The notes under the pieces: model-generated
What the model saw: the letters and a program-made list of their open reading frames with translations, nothing else
What the model was told of the DNA's origin: nothing
Database searches by the model: none
Translations under genes and position numbers: made by a program
Assembly (NCBI RefSeq): GCF_004526235.1
Contig: NZ_CP038159.1
Coordinates: forward strand, 1,860,001 to 1,924,000
Length of the DNA: 64,000 nucleotides
Origin: Sphingobacterium sp. CZ-2
GTDB taxonomy: Bacteria > Bacteroidota > Bacteroidia > Sphingobacteriales > Sphingobacteriaceae
Direction of reading: 5' to 3'
In this document: piece after piece, positions 1 to 9,436 of the stretch
Position numbering within the stretch: the stretch's first letter is position 1
Layout of the letters: the number at the start of each line of letters is the position of its first letter

Positions 1-1
1 A

Positions 2-1042
2 ATCTTATTCCAACACTTATTTTGGTTCTTAGGTCACCCTGAGGTATATATCGTAGTTATGCCTGCATTAGGTTTAACTTCTGAGGTAATCTCTACAAAC
101 GCTCGTAAACCGATCTTCGGTTACCATGCGATGGTTTACTCTTTAGTTGGTATTACGGTATTATCCTTTATCGTATGGGGTCACCACATGTTCGTTACAG
201 GTATGAGTCCTTTCTTGGGAGGTGTCTTCATGATCACCACGTTGATCATTGCGGTTCCTTCTGCGGTAAAGGCGTTCAACTATATTGCAACCCTATGGAG
301 AGGTAATATCCGTTTCACTCCAGCGATGATGTTTGCTATCGGTATGGTATCATTCTTCGTATCTGGTGGTTTGACAGGATTGTATTTAGGTAACGCAACA
401 TTAGATATCAACTTACACGATACGTATTTCGTAGTTGCCCACTTCCACTTGGTAATGGGTTCTGCTTCGATCTTCGGTATGCTTTCTGGAGTTTACCACT
501 GGTATCCGAAAATGTTCGGTAGAATGATGGATGAGCGTTTAGGTTATTTCCACTTCTGGTTAACATTTATCGGTGCTTACTTGGTATTCTTCCCAATGCA
601 CTTTATGGGTATCGATGGGGTACCTCGTCGTTACTATGCATTTACCGAATTCCCTTTCATGGAGAAATGGGTATCTGTAAACTTATTGGTTACATGGGCA
701 GCGATCGTTTCTGCTGTAGGTCAAGTAGCGTTCTTATGGAACTTCTTCGCTTCGATCTGGTGTGGAAAACGTGCGCCTCAAAACCCTTGGAAATCCAATA
801 CTTTAGAGTGGACTACTCCGGTAGAACATATCCACGGAAACTGGCCAGGAGAAATCCCTTCAGTGTACCGTTGGCCATATGACTACTCTAAGCCAGGTCA
901 TGATGAAGACTTTATTCCTCAAACAGTTCCACACTCTCAAACCATGAGCTCTAACTTGCTACATGATTGGGAAGGAAACGAAGAGGGTATAGCTGCTCAA
1001 AAAGCGTACAACCGCGAGCACGATAGAGAAATAGAAGGGTAG
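2..1042 (+). CDS. ctaD: Cytochrome c oxidase subunit I, 5'-truncated by window edge
   Basis: Catalytic subunit of the haem-copper terminal oxidase in the inner membrane; it reduces O2 and pumps protons. The frame is open from base 2, so the first ATG at 59 is internal and the true start lies before the window. About 346 residues are visible. They include the HPEVY motif (CuB His cross-linked to Tyr), the GHHMF pair of CuB histidines, and HFHLVMG carrying the haem a3 and haem a ligands, followed by the last membrane helices and a hydrophilic tail. It heads a same-strand cluster of haem A biosynthesis and oxidase subunit genes. All visible metal ligands are intact. Confidence 0.97.
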   Translation: MLFQHLFWFLGHPEVYIVVMPALGLTSEVISTNARKPIFGYHAMVYSLVGITVLSFIVWGHHMFVTGMSPFLGGVFMITTLIIAVPSAVKAFNYIATLWRGNIRFTPAMMFAIGMVSFFVSGGLTGLYLGNATLDINLHDTYFVVAHFHLVMGSASIFGMLSGVYHWYPKMFGRMMDERLGYFHFWLTFIGAYLVFFPMHFMGIDGVPRRYYAFTEFPFMEKWVSVNLLVTWAAIVSAVGQVAFLWNFFASIWCGKRAPQNPWKSNTLEWTTPVEHIHGNWPGEIPSVYRWPYDYSKPGHDEDFIPQTVPHSQTMSSNLLHDWEGNEEGIAAQKAYNREHDREIEG

Positions 1043-1094
1043 GTTCATACCTACCTCTTCTTTATTCGATTATAATTTGTAATAGGAGAGATCC

Positions 1095-2153
1095 ATGTAT
1101 CCATCAGCTGAAAAGCATTTTATTCGGATAAATAAGATCACGATTTTCGTTCTTTTCATTGTTATTGCAGCAGGAGGAATCGTTAGGAGTACAGGTTCGG
1201 GCATGGGATGTCCGGATTGGCCTAAGTGTTTTAACCGTATCATTCCACCTACCGATGTTTCGCAATTGCCAGCAGGCTATGAGCAACATTATGTAGAAGG
1301 AAGGGTTAAAAAGAACGAACGATTTGCCAAAATGATTGAATTCTTTGGATACAAGGAATTGGCCGATCAGATTCGTCATGATGAATCGATATTGGTTCAT
1401 GAAGAATTCAATGCCGCAAAGACCTGGACGGAATACGTTAATCGATTAGCAGGTGTAACAGCCGGATTTTTCATGCTGTTTACCGCTATTTATTCCTTTA
1501 CCTATTGGAAAAAGAAAAAGGCCATAGCAATATGGAGCGTTCTTAATCTTATTGTCGTTGTGATACAAGCCTGGTTAGGCTCTATCGTTGTATCCACTAA
1601 CTTAACCCCTTGGGTGATTACCATCCACATGTTACTTGCACTAGTGATTGTCTGTATTGCCATTCACACCTATTTTTGGGCGAAAACATTACGAGATGGA
1701 ACGATCCTAAAGGCAAATGTAAAACCAAGTTTAAGAATCTGGGCTTTAGTGTCCATTATTCTGTTGGTAATACAAGTAGTTTTTGGAACCGATGTTAGGG
1801 AGATCATCGATCATCTTAACCAACAAGCCATTCAACGGGAGAACTGGATAGATTCTATTGGATCTGCTTATCATATACATCGTATTTTGGGCTATATAAC
1901 CTTAGCCATTACGTTGTACCTGTATTTTAAGATAAAATCCACAGGTTTATTCCAAACGGTTCAATACCGTTATGCCTTGATCGCAGTGGTATTGGTTTGT
2001 ATTCAAATGTTGTCAGGGATTATATTAGCAAGGTTTCATGTTCCTGCTTTTGCACAAACAACGCATTTAGTGGTGGCGAGTCTGTTCGTCGGAGCTCAGT
2101 ATTATCTTTTGTTATTATTGAGTAAGCCAAAGCCCGTGCTTGCCAGTGCTTAG
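1095..2153 (+). CDS. ctaA: Haem A synthase (CtaA/COX15 family)
   Basis: Converts haem O to haem A for the oxidase in an integral-membrane reaction. The 352-residue protein has multiple hydrophobic helices. The conserved N-terminal GSGMGCPDWPKC segment holds a cysteine pair typical of this family, and histidines sit at helix starts (HMLLAL, HRILGY, HLVVASL) as expected for haem ligands. The ATG at 1095 follows an AGGAGAG stretch. The gene lies 52 bp after ctaD and is followed immediately by ctaB, so the haem A pathway is cotranscribed with its client oxidase. Confidence 0.95.
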   Translation: MYPSAEKHFIRINKITIFVLFIVIAAGGIVRSTGSGMGCPDWPKCFNRIIPPTDVSQLPAGYEQHYVEGRVKKNERFAKMIEFFGYKELADQIRHDESILVHEEFNAAKTWTEYVNRLAGVTAGFFMLFTAIYSFTYWKKKKAIAIWSVLNLIVVVIQAWLGSIVVSTNLTPWVITIHMLLALVIVCIAIHTYFWAKTLRDGTILKANVKPSLRIWALVSIILLVIQVVFGTDVREIIDHLNQQAIQRENWIDSIGSAYHIHRILGYITLAITLYLYFKIKSTGLFQTVQYRYALIAVVLVCIQMLSGIILARFHVPAFAQTTHLVVASLFVGAQYYLLLLLSKPKPVLASA

Positions 2154-2171
2154 TTGGGAATTATTTTGATT

Positions 2172-3077
2172 ATGAAAGAGTTTATTTCAGATTTTAACAA
2201 ACTTGTGAAGCTACGTCTTACACTGACCGTAGTTTTTTCGGCCTCTATCTCCTTTTTGATAGGAGCTACCCAACAAGGAGATATCATCTGGTATAACTGG
2301 GCATTGCTTACATTCGGTGGATTCTTGGTTACTGGTGCTGCAAATGGATTTAACGAGATCATCGAAAAAGATCTGGATAAATTAATGAAACGCACCATGG
2401 ATAGACCACTTCCTGCCGGAAGGATGACTACTGGACAAGCCTTGATCTTAAGCTTGTTCATGGGAATATTCGGAACCTTGGTTTTGGTGAATCTTAACTT
2501 TATCGCAGGTCTGATTTCCGTGTTTTCCATTTTCCTGTATGCATTTGTTTATACCCCACTGAAACAGAAATCGCCAATTGCGGTATGGGTAGGCGCAATT
2601 CCTGGAGCTTTACCTCCATTAATTGGGTATTATGCAGCGTTTAAATCGGCGGGATTCGGATTGGCCTATGCAGAGGTGAGTGAGCAGGCTATCGTAATCA
2701 CTCCTTTGGTTTTATTCGCTATTCAGTTTTTCTGGCAGTTTCCACATTTCTGGGCTATTGCTTGGGTTTCTGATGAGGATTATAAGCGAGCAGGTTTCCG
2801 GTTATTACCGACAACGAAAAAAGATAAGTTATCAGCTTGGTTTATTTTTATATCCGCGCTGTTAATGGTGCCTGTAGGACTATTGCCTATGTACTATGGG
2901 ATTGGAGGCTGGGTATTCACTACAGTTTCCGTATTGGGCGGATTGCTGTTTACCTGGTATGGGTATCAGCATTTGGTTAAAATGGAAGTGAGTACAGCAA
3001 AGAAGATCATGTTTACTTCTTTCGCTTACTTACCAATAACACAGTTGTTGTTGTTGTTAGATTTTAAACCTTTTTAA
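2172..3077 (+). CDS. ctaB: Protohaem IX farnesyltransferase (haem O synthase)
   Basis: UbiA-superfamily prenyltransferase that adds farnesyl to haem b, the step before CtaA. The motif NGFNEIIEKDLDKLMKRT matches the NxxxD/DxxxD prenyl-diphosphate site, and a second DED cluster follows near residue 210. Several membrane helices span the rest. The open frame reaches back to a TTG at 2154, directly after the ctaA stop; I chose the ATG at 2172 because MKEFISDFNKLVKLR begins like known family members. Length is then 301 residues, normal for the family. Confidence 0.94.
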   Translation: MKEFISDFNKLVKLRLTLTVVFSASISFLIGATQQGDIIWYNWALLTFGGFLVTGAANGFNEIIEKDLDKLMKRTMDRPLPAGRMTTGQALILSLFMGIFGTLVLVNLNFIAGLISVFSIFLYAFVYTPLKQKSPIAVWVGAIPGALPPLIGYYAAFKSAGFGLAYAEVSEQAIVITPLVLFAIQFFWQFPHFWAIAWVSDEDYKRAGFRLLPTTKKDKLSAWFIFISALLMVPVGLLPMYYGIGGWVFTTVSVLGGLLFTWYGYQHLVKMEVSTAKKIMFTSFAYLPITQLLLLLDFKPF

Positions 3078-3082
3078 AAACA

Positions 3083-3685
3083 ATGGAATTAAATATTGCA
3101 ATGGATAAGCAAGAATTGCTAAACGAAGAACTACAGAAATCAAGAAAGGCGAAGAAATTCAATCTTTACCTGGGCATGATCGGTATGTTCATGATGTTTG
3201 CTGCTTTTTCAAGTGGGTTTATCGTGTATACGAATAGTGGGGTGGATAAAGGTATCAAAACAATTCTTCCTTATGTATTTATTTATAGTACTGCCGCTAT
3301 CGTCATCAGCAGTTTAACGATGTACCTAGCTTTTAAAGCAGTAAAAAACAATGACCTTGGAAAACAGAAAATCTTTTTGATTGCCACTATCCTATTAGGT
3401 GTGGTGTTCTTTTTCCTTCAATTGGAAGCTTGGAGCGTTTTATTCAGCCGTGAGATCACATTTACCAATACGAATGCCTCACAGTCGTTTATTTACGTCT
3501 TTACAGGTTTCCACTTAGCGCACATCATAGCCGGAATTTTGGTGTTGACGCGTTGTCTGATAGGGGCCATGAAAAATATCCCCCTTGGCAACAATATTTT
3601 CCGGATGGAAATTGCCTCAATTTTCTGGCATTTTCTAGGCCTATTATGGATTTATATATATGTTTTCTTACTTTTGAATCAATAA
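3083..3685 (+). CDS. Cytochrome c oxidase subunit III, short paralogue
   Basis: A haem-copper oxidase subunit III-type membrane protein of 200 residues with about five hydrophobic helices; subunit III supports stable proton pumping by subunit I. It lies 5 bp after ctaB and 9 bp before a second, longer subunit III gene, an arrangement seen in other Bacteroidota. A second in-frame ATG at 3101 is possible. The C-terminal half keeps FTGFHLAHIIAG and a helix with FWHFLGLLWIYIY, both typical of the family. Confidence 0.9.
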   Translation: MELNIAMDKQELLNEELQKSRKAKKFNLYLGMIGMFMMFAAFSSGFIVYTNSGVDKGIKTILPYVFIYSTAAIVISSLTMYLAFKAVKNNDLGKQKIFLIATILLGVVFFFLQLEAWSVLFSREITFTNTNASQSFIYVFTGFHLAHIIAGILVLTRCLIGAMKNIPLGNNIFRMEIASIFWHFLGLLWIYIYVFLLLNQ

Positions 3686-3694
3686 CAGTAAACA

Positions 3695-4432
3695 ATGAGT
3701 ACAACAGTATCGCAATTGGATAAGGTAAAAGAGGGACCTTGGAGCGGAGGTAAATCACCTTGGAATTTAGAGTATGGAAAGATCATGATGTGGTTTTTCC
3801 TGGTATCAGATGCCTTTACATTTTCTGCATTCTTGATTTATTATGGTGCTCAGAAATTTGCACAGCCTACATGGATCGATGCCGATAAGATTTTCCAATC
3901 TATCCCAGGTATCGCAGAATCAGGACAACCATTGGTTTTCGTAGGTATCATGACCTTTATCTTGATCATGTCATCCGTGACCATGGTACTAGCCGTAGAA
4001 GCTGGACACCGAAACTCGAAACAAGAGGTGGTAAAATGGATGTTATGGACTATTTTAGGAGGTTTAATGTTTGTTGGCTGTCAAGCTATCGAGTGGAGCC
4101 ACTTGCACCATCAAGGATTCTGGTTCGGACGTAACCCAGCTACTGGATTAACGGACGATAATGCTATCGTACAAGCATTGAGCCCTTATTTTACCAAAGA
4201 GGTTTCTTATACAGCAGCCCTTCAATTTTCTAACCTTTTCTTTACCATTACAGGTTTCCACGGATTCCACGTATCGATTGGTATCTTGTTGAACATCATC
4301 GTTCTTTCTATGACGTTGAACAATACCTTCGAAAGAAGAGGAACGTATTTAATGGTTGAGAAAGTAGGTCTTTATTGGCACTTTGTCGATCTAGTATGGG
4401 TATTCGTATTTACCTTCTTCTACTTAATCTAA
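3695..4432 (+). CDS. ctaE: Cytochrome c oxidase subunit III, long paralogue
   Basis: Oxidase subunit III of 245 residues. Signature segments are FFLVSDAFTFSAFL in the first helix, EAGHRNS, EWSHLHHQGF, ITGFHGFHVSIG, and a final helix with YWHFVDLVWVFVFTFFYL. About five to six hydrophobic helices are present. It sits between the short paralogue and subunit IV. Two tandem subunit III genes suggest that both polypeptides are in one complex or replace each other; the sequence cannot tell which. Confidence 0.93.
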   Translation: MSTTVSQLDKVKEGPWSGGKSPWNLEYGKIMMWFFLVSDAFTFSAFLIYYGAQKFAQPTWIDADKIFQSIPGIAESGQPLVFVGIMTFILIMSSVTMVLAVEAGHRNSKQEVVKWMLWTILGGLMFVGCQAIEWSHLHHQGFWFGRNPATGLTDDNAIVQALSPYFTKEVSYTAALQFSNLFFTITGFHGFHVSIGILLNIIVLSMTLNNTFERRGTYLMVEKVGLYWHFVDLVWVFVFTFFYLI

Positions 4433-4462
4433 TTTTAGGGTTCAACATTTAAACTAACGAAA

Positions 4463-4837
4463 ATGAGTCATCACGATCATATAGCAAGCCACGATGCGCA
4501 CGCGCATGGCGAAGGAATGGATAAAAAACGTATCTGGTCCGTATTCTTTGTTCTATTAGCTTTAACTGCTTTAGAGTTCTTAATCGCATTAGGATTTGTA
4601 CACCACTGGGGTATCCTTCAAAAAGGAACTTTGGTGAATGTAATCTACATCATCTTAACATTGGTGAAAGCATTTTACATTGTTGCCTTCTTTATGCACT
4701 TGAAATTTGAAAAATCAGGTTTCATCATCACTTGTAGTATTGTATTCTTATTTATCATATACTTCATTATCTTAATGTTGATTGAAGGCGGTCACTTGAA
4801 TGACTCTTTCACACATCAACCAATTTTCCCTCATTAA
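4463..4837 (+). CDS. ctaF: Cytochrome c oxidase subunit IV, prokaryotic type
   Basis: Small accessory subunit of caa3-type oxidases. The 124 residues start with a His-rich cytoplasmic tail (about residues 1-20, six His), then three hydrophobic helices; the middle one carries the conserved TLVKAFYIVAFFMHLKFE pattern. The length is typical of the prokaryotic COX4 family. The gene is 30 bp after subunit III in the oxidase cluster. The His-rich N-terminus might bind metal, but that is inference. Confidence 0.9.
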   Translation: MSHHDHIASHDAHAHGEGMDKKRIWSVFFVLLALTALEFLIALGFVHHWGILQKGTLVNVIYIILTLVKAFYIVAFFMHLKFEKSGFIITCSIVFLFIIYFIILMLIEGGHLNDSFTHQPIFPH

Positions 4838-4851
4838 TAAGCATATTTGAA

Positions 4852-5574
4852 ATGAGTAAACATACTCGTTCGAAGAATATATCGAAATTAATTATCCTGG
4901 CACTCGTTCTATTTGTGCCAGGATTTTTATATATACTGGTTAATAAAATGGGCTCCAATGAGTACATTAAGCTACCAGTATTCGGTGAAAAACACCTTTC
5001 TGGTAAGATGAACAGGGTGATGGGTCGTGAAATTCCCGATACTGTTTTCCATCAGCTTACCGAAGTGGATTTCATCAATTATGATAATAAACCGGTTAGG
5101 TTTCTGGAATCTGATACGATTATTACCGTAGCTCATCTATTCTATGGCAAGGATCAAGGACTATCGAAGCAATTGCTGCACGATGTCAATACCATTGCTA
5201 CCCGTTTTAAGTACAATCCGAAGATTCAGCTGTTTTCCATTGATGTGGATTCTACCGATAGTCAACAAGTAATGGAGGAGGCAATTGCGCCTTACAGCAA
5301 GGATAGAAACCCCAATTGGTTTGTCGTTAACCAACCCAACACCGACATTTTTAAATATGCTCGAGAGCGGATGTTATTGGAGGCTATGCGGGTGGATGGG
5401 GATCCAAACAAGTTTGTCATCAGCAACCAGATCATCTTGATCGATTCTAAAAAACGGATCCGTGGTATCTACGACATTAGCCTTCGCTCAGAAATAGATC
5501 GCTTAGAAGATGAGGTAAAAGTGCAGGTGGTAGAAGAAATCAGAAACTCACCATTAAAAGTAGAAAGAAAGTAA
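4852..5574 (+). CDS. SCO1/SenC-like thioredoxin-fold protein lacking all cysteines
   Basis: 240 residues: an N-terminal membrane anchor (about residues 12-30), then a soluble domain whose length and position in the operon match SCO proteins, which deliver copper to the CuA site. SCO proteins normally carry CxxxC plus a distal His. Here the equivalent stretch reads VAHLFYGKDQGLSK and the whole protein has no cysteine, so classical copper transfer is not possible. It sits between subunit IV and DUF420. A non-metal chaperone or scaffold role is inference; assignment to the SCO family rests on fold-like spacing and context. Confidence 0.7.
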   Translation: MSKHTRSKNISKLIILALVLFVPGFLYILVNKMGSNEYIKLPVFGEKHLSGKMNRVMGREIPDTVFHQLTEVDFINYDNKPVRFLESDTIITVAHLFYGKDQGLSKQLLHDVNTIATRFKYNPKIQLFSIDVDSTDSQQVMEEAIAPYSKDRNPNWFVVNQPNTDIFKYARERMLLEAMRVDGDPNKFVISNQIILIDSKKRIRGIYDISLRSEIDRLEDEVKVQVVEEIRNSPLKVERK

Positions 5575-5576
5575 TC

Positions 5577-6119
5577 ATGGGAATGACTGAAGAAGAAAAA
5601 AAATATAAAGGGATTATTTGGGCTTTGTCCATCATTATCCCACTTGCCGTAGCTGCCCTGTTTGGGATCAACCTTCCAAAAATGGGTTATGATGTAAAAC
5701 CATTAGGATTCCTTCCTCCAATTTATGCCACTATCAACGGCCTTACTGCAGTTACTTTGGTGGTTGCTGTTTCTGCAATCAAACGGGGTAACATCAAGTT
5801 GCACGAGAACCTGATCAAATTATGTATGGTCTTTTCATCCTTATTCTTGGTGATGTATGTGGCCTACCATATGACCTCAGAATCTACCAAATTTGGCGGC
5901 GAGGGAACTATTAGATACATCTATTATTTCATTCTGGTGACACACATCGTGTTATCCGTGGTTATTATTCCTTTTGTATTATTTACCTTTGTAAGAGGGA
6001 TTGCAGGAGCCTATGAACGCCATAAAAAATTAGCCCGTATTACCTATCCAATGTGGTTATATGTAGCTGGTACAGGTGTTATTGTTTACCTGATGATATC
6101 CCCTTATTACGCACATTAA
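5577..6119 (+). CDS. DUF420 family membrane protein
   Basis: 180 residues with about five hydrophobic helices, resembling the DUF420 family, whose members are commonly encoded next to caa3 oxidases and are thought to help oxidase assembly (compare CtaM in Gram-positives). Conserved-looking histidines occur in KLHENLIKL, AYHMTSE and THIVLSVV. The ATG at 5577 is 2 bp after the stop of the SCO-like gene, which suggests translational coupling. The family assignment is by recognition of pattern and context. Confidence 0.8.
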   Translation: MGMTEEEKKYKGIIWALSIIIPLAVAALFGINLPKMGYDVKPLGFLPPIYATINGLTAVTLVVAVSAIKRGNIKLHENLIKLCMVFSSLFLVMYVAYHMTSESTKFGGEGTIRYIYYFILVTHIVLSVVIIPFVLFTFVRGIAGAYERHKKLARITYPMWLYVAGTGVIVYLMISPYYAH

Positions 6120-6129
6120 GGAGAATAAC

Positions 6130-6597
6130 ATGAAAAAGATATGGATTTATCAAGCTGATCGTTTCTTTACCCAACCTGAGCATGAACTGGCACAGGAGAA
6201 GTTGGATAGATTTGTGAAGGAATGGACTGCCCATGGGAGTCAATTAGCTGGGAAAGCGGAAATCAAATACAATTTATTTATTGTTTTTACGGTTGATGAG
6301 GCCATGGCGCAAGTGACCGGATGCTCCATTGATAAATCGGTTCGGGTATTGAAGGAATTGGAAGAGGAATTGAATATCGGTCTATTCAATAGGATGTTGA
6401 TCTCCTACCGTGATACAGAAGGTAATATACAACTTGTTTCACGTGAAGTTTTTGATTCCTTGTGTAAGGAAGGTGAAGTAGGGCAGGAGACCATCGTTTT
6501 CAATAACTTGATTCAAACCGCAGACGATTATTCCAGCAAATGGGAAGTCCCATTAAAGGATAGTTGGCATGCCTCTGTTTTTTTTGCTTCGGTGTAA
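6130..6597 (+). CDS. Conserved Bacteroidota protein of unknown function
   Basis: A soluble 155-residue protein with no signal peptide and no clear nucleotide-binding motif. Homologues in Bacteroidota databases are often labelled ABC transporter ATPase, but no Walker A or B is visible here, so I do not use that name. Features seen: an N-terminal MKKIWIYQADRFFT strand, a central GCSIDKSVRVLKELE segment and an acidic middle. It follows DUF420 by 10 bp with GGAG just upstream, so it ends the oxidase operon. Its function is unknown. Confidence 0.75.
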   Translation: MKKIWIYQADRFFTQPEHELAQEKLDRFVKEWTAHGSQLAGKAEIKYNLFIVFTVDEAMAQVTGCSIDKSVRVLKELEEELNIGLFNRMLISYRDTEGNIQLVSREVFDSLCKEGEVGQETIVFNNLIQTADDYSSKWEVPLKDSWHASVFFASV

Positions 6598-6605
6598 AAG
6601 CATAC

Positions 6606-6636
6606 TGAAAGTATACTAAAAGTATGTAAAATGTAT
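6606..6636. repeat. Palindrome-rich 31-bp element, copy 1
   Basis: The stretch after the oxidase operon contains TGAAAGTATACTAAAAGTATG followed by TAAAATGTAT, with GTATAC palindromes. Its reverse complement matches 34279-34309 with only two or so mismatches. No protein-coding role is visible. It could be an operator or a small mobile or regulatory repeat. Confidence 0.55.
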
Positions 6637-6772
6637 GTTTTATATACTTGCCTCGTACTTTAATCCTGCTTTAAGCTTACTTAAACCACGATTGCACCCT
6701 TAATTCAAACATATTTTGAAGTTATAGGTGGGAAACAAGCCCAAGAAAATTGATAATATACGTTGGGGTTAT

Positions 6773-7168
6773 TTATTTCTTATCGATACTTAATTTTCCA
6801 GGCCCCATGATGGCAAAGGCAATATATACGGCCATGAATTCCAAAGCATGGGAAGCGCCGGATAATCCATCCCCTTTCGCCAAATGATTTAGAGCGGCTA
6901 CCAACATCGTAAGTGCCAAAAATATGGACGCTGGTTTGGTCCATAGTCCCAACATCAAAAAGACAGAGCCTAGACTTTCCACCAAGCCTGCTGAAAACCC
7001 AAATACGGTAGGCATGAAATTAATGCCCAAGTTGCTCATAGATCCTCCAATCTTAGTCCATAGTTCAGGACCACCCATTAATTTCGGTAATCCGTGGAAA
7101 GCGATCATGCTTGCCCCAATGACTAACCTGATAATTAGTAAACCGATATCTATCTTTGAATTTCGCAT
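6773..7168 (-). CDS. DoxX family membrane protein
   Basis: 131 residues with four hydrophobic helices and the DoxX/SURF4-type opening IDIGLLIIRLVIGASMIAFHGLPKL, followed by GFSAGLVESLGSVFLMLGL and GPGKLSID at the end. DoxX-type proteins are small inner-membrane proteins of unclear, often redox-related, role. The gene is monocistronic, convergent with the oxidase operon (175-bp gap) and divergent from metG. The ATG at 7168 is preferred because the hydrophobic segment follows closely. Confidence 0.85.
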   Translation of the reverse strand: MRNSKIDIGLLIIRLVIGASMIAFHGLPKLMGGPELWTKIGGSMSNLGINFMPTVFGFSAGLVESLGSVFLMLGLWTKPASIFLALTMLVAALNHLAKGDGLSGASHALEFMAVYIAFAIMGPGKLSIDKK

Positions 7169-7230
7169 GTATAATATGTATTAGTGCTTTTTTGGTTAGA
7201 ACAATATACATTTTTTTTGGCAATTTGCTG

Positions 7231-7238
7231 TATCTTTG
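7231..7238 (+). promoter_or_regulatory. Putative -7 box TATCTTTG for metG
   Basis: This is a match to the Bacteroidota -7 consensus TAnnTTTG. Transcription would begin near 7244, which leaves only about 8 nt before the TTG at 7252 but about 38 nt before the TTG at 7282. No strong -33 TTG is visible. Confidence 0.5.
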
Positions 7239-7281
7239 CTAGCCGACAATTTTGTTGGAATTCATTAAAAACACACAAACC

Positions 7282-9348
7282 TTGGATATATTTAGCAAAC
7301 AACGTTATACCATAACATCAGCATTACCTTATGCTAATGGTCCATTGCATATCGGTCATTTGGCCGGTGCATACATTCCCGGAGATATTTTTGTCCGTTT
7401 TCTACGTTTGAACCAAAAGGATGTGGTTTATGTCTGTGGTTCTGATGAACATGGTGCAGCCATTACCATCAAAGCCAAAAAAGAAGGCGTTACTCCACAG
7501 GAGATCATTGATAAATACAACCTGCAGATCAAGGAGAGTTTCGAGCAGTTCGGGATCTCTTTCAACATATATCACCGTACTTCGGAGCCGATCCACCATC
7601 AATTGTCGCAGGAATTCTTCTTGAATCTTTATGAAAAAGGAGAATTTATTGAGCGTTTCTCAGAGCAATATTATGATGAGGAATTTCATCAGTTCTTGGC
7701 GGATCGCTATATCGTGGGAACCTGTCCACATTGCCACAATGAAGGCGCCTATGGCGACCAATGTGAAAAATGTGGTACTTCCTTGAACCCAACCGATCTG
7801 ATCAATCCAAAGTCTACTCTAAGCGGTAAAACGCCTATATTGAAGGAAACCAAGCATTGGTACCTTCCATTGGATAAATACCAACCTTGGTTAGAGAAAT
7901 GGTTGATCGAAGGAAAGAAGAATGAACTTAAATCCAATGTGTTTGGACAATGCCAATCTTGGTTGAAATCAGGATTGCAACCACGTTCAATGACACGCGA
8001 TTTGGATTGGGGGGTTGATGTTCCTTTGGAGGAAGCCGAAGGCAAGAAATTATATGTTTGGTTGGATGCACCAATCGGTTATATTTCTGCCACCAAACAA
8101 TGGGCAATCGATGAAGGTAAGAATTGGGAAGATTACTGGAAAAAGCAAAGTAACCCAGAAGATGATTCCACCTTGATCCATTTTATTGGTAAGGATAATA
8201 TCGTTTTCCACTGCATTATTTTCCCAGCGATTTTACATGCCCATGGGGAATATATCTTACCGGAGAATGTTCCAGCCAATGAATTCCTGAATTTAGAAGG
8301 GGATAAATTATCGACATCCAGAAACCATGCGGTTTGGTTACATGAATATTTAGAAGAGTTCCCTGGCAAACAGGATGAACTGCGTTATATGCTGACTTCC
8401 ATTCTTCCGGAAACCTCCGATAGTGAGTTTACATGGAAGGATTTCCAGGCACGTGTGAACAATGAATTGGTAGCCATTTTTGGAAACTTTGTGAACCGGG
8501 TTATGGTTCTTTCCCATAAATATTTTGATGGTAAGGTTTTAATGGGTTCTTCATTGACTGCAGCTGATCAGGAGGTGTTGGATGAGTTGGCAAAAATTCC
8601 TGCGCAGATCAAACAATCCCTATCGCAATACCGTTTCCGTGAAGCCTTGGCAACCTTTATGAATGCTGCCCGCTTAGGAAATAAATACCTGGCTGATGAA
8701 GAGCCTTGGAAGGTTATTAAAACCGATGAAGAGCGTGTTAAGACTGTGCTTTTTGTAGCTGCTCAGATTGTTGGAAACCTAGCGGTGATGGGACAGCCAT
8801 TTTTACCTTTTACCAGTACAAAGGTTTTTGAAATGTTGAACCTGTCTGCAAAATCTTGGGAAGATGCAGGTAAAGCGGATTTATTAGCCAATGGTCATTT
8901 ATTGGGAGAGACACAATTGTTGTTTGAGAAGATTATGGATGAGCAGGTGGAGTTTCAATTGACGAAATTGGCGAATGCAAAAGCGCAAAATGCTTTAGCA
9001 GCTCCTAAGGCATCACAAAAACCAAATATCAGTTTTGATGATTTTGGGAAATTGGATATTCGGGTTGGAAGAATTTTGACCGCTGAGAAGGTGGCGAAGA
9101 CCAAGAAGTTGTTGAAGTTGACTATTGATACGGGGATAGATAAGAGGACGGTGGTATCTGGGATCGCGGAGCACTTTACGCCTGAGGAGATTGTTGGTAA
9201 ACAGGTGAGTATTTTGGTGAATTTGGAGCCTAGAGAGATAAAAGGAATACAATCCCAAGGGATGATTCTGATGGCAGAGGATGCGGATGGAAGATTGGAT
9301 TTTGTAAATCCAATTTCGGAGGTTTCTGCTGGAAGTATTGTGAGATAG
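7282..9348 (+). CDS. metG: Methionyl-tRNA synthetase
   Basis: Charges tRNA-Met in the cytoplasm. The HIGH motif is in [14 protein letters not shown], a zinc-binding [18 protein letters not shown] knuckle follows, and [12 protein letters not shown] is the KMSKS equivalent. The C-terminal domain starting [13 protein letters not shown] is a Trbp111/EMAPII-like tRNA-binding dimerisation domain. There is no ATG near the start: an in-frame TAG lies at 7240, and the candidates are TTG at 7252, 7255 or 7282. I chose 7282 (giving [17 protein letters not shown]) from promoter position and family alignment; the alternative adds 10 residues. The gene is monocistronic and ends at a repeat-derived hairpin. 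Confidence 0.95.
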   Translation: MDIFSKQRYTITSALPYANGPLHIGHLAGAYIPGDIFVRFLRLNQKDVVYVCGSDEHGAAITIKAKKEGVTPQEIIDKYNLQIKESFEQFGISFNIYHRTSEPIHHQLSQEFFLNLYEKGEFIERFSEQYYDEEFHQFLADRYIVGTCPHCHNEGAYGDQCEKCGTSLNPTDLINPKSTLSGKTPILKETKHWYLPLDKYQPWLEKWLIEGKKNELKSNVFGQCQSWLKSGLQPRSMTRDLDWGVDVPLEEAEGKKLYVWLDAPIGYISATKQWAIDEGKNWEDYWKKQSNPEDDSTLIHFIGKDNIVFHCIIFPAILHAHGEYILPENVPANEFLNLEGDKLSTSRNHAVWLHEYLEEFPGKQDELRYMLTSILPETSDSEFTWKDFQARVNNELVAIFGNFVNRVMVLSHKYFDGKVLMGSSLTAADQEVLDELAKIPAQIKQSLSQYRFREALATFMNAARLGNKYLADEEPWKVIKTDEERVKTVLFVAAQIVGNLAVMGQPFLPFTSTKVFEMLNLSAKSWEDAGKADLLANGHLLGETQLLFEKIMDEQVEFQLTKLANAKAQNALAAPKASQKPNISFDDFGKLDIRVGRILTAEKVAKTKKLLKLTIDTGIDKRTVVSGIAEHFTPEEIVGKQVSILVNLEPREIKGIQSQGMILMAEDADGRLDFVNPISEVSAGSIVR

Positions 9349-9357
9349 GGGGGGTAT

Positions 9358-9436
9358 TGTCATGCTGAGGGAAGTCGAAGCATCTGTTCGTTAATGGCGT
9401 ACAGATGCTTCGACTTCGCTCAGCATGACATTTTTT
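9358..9436. terminator. Repeat-derived 30-bp hairpin followed by T6
   Basis: The arms 9358-9387 and 9401-9430 pair with one mismatch over 30 bp around a 13-nt loop, and TTTTTT follows at 9431. This is module A of the composite repeat and has the form of a strong intrinsic terminator for metG. It could also act on the convergent brnQ transcript. Confidence 0.75.

Noticed and set aside
1104..1400. Minus-strand ORF opposite ctaA
   Set aside because: Antisense shadow of a well-conserved membrane gene; no protein family features.
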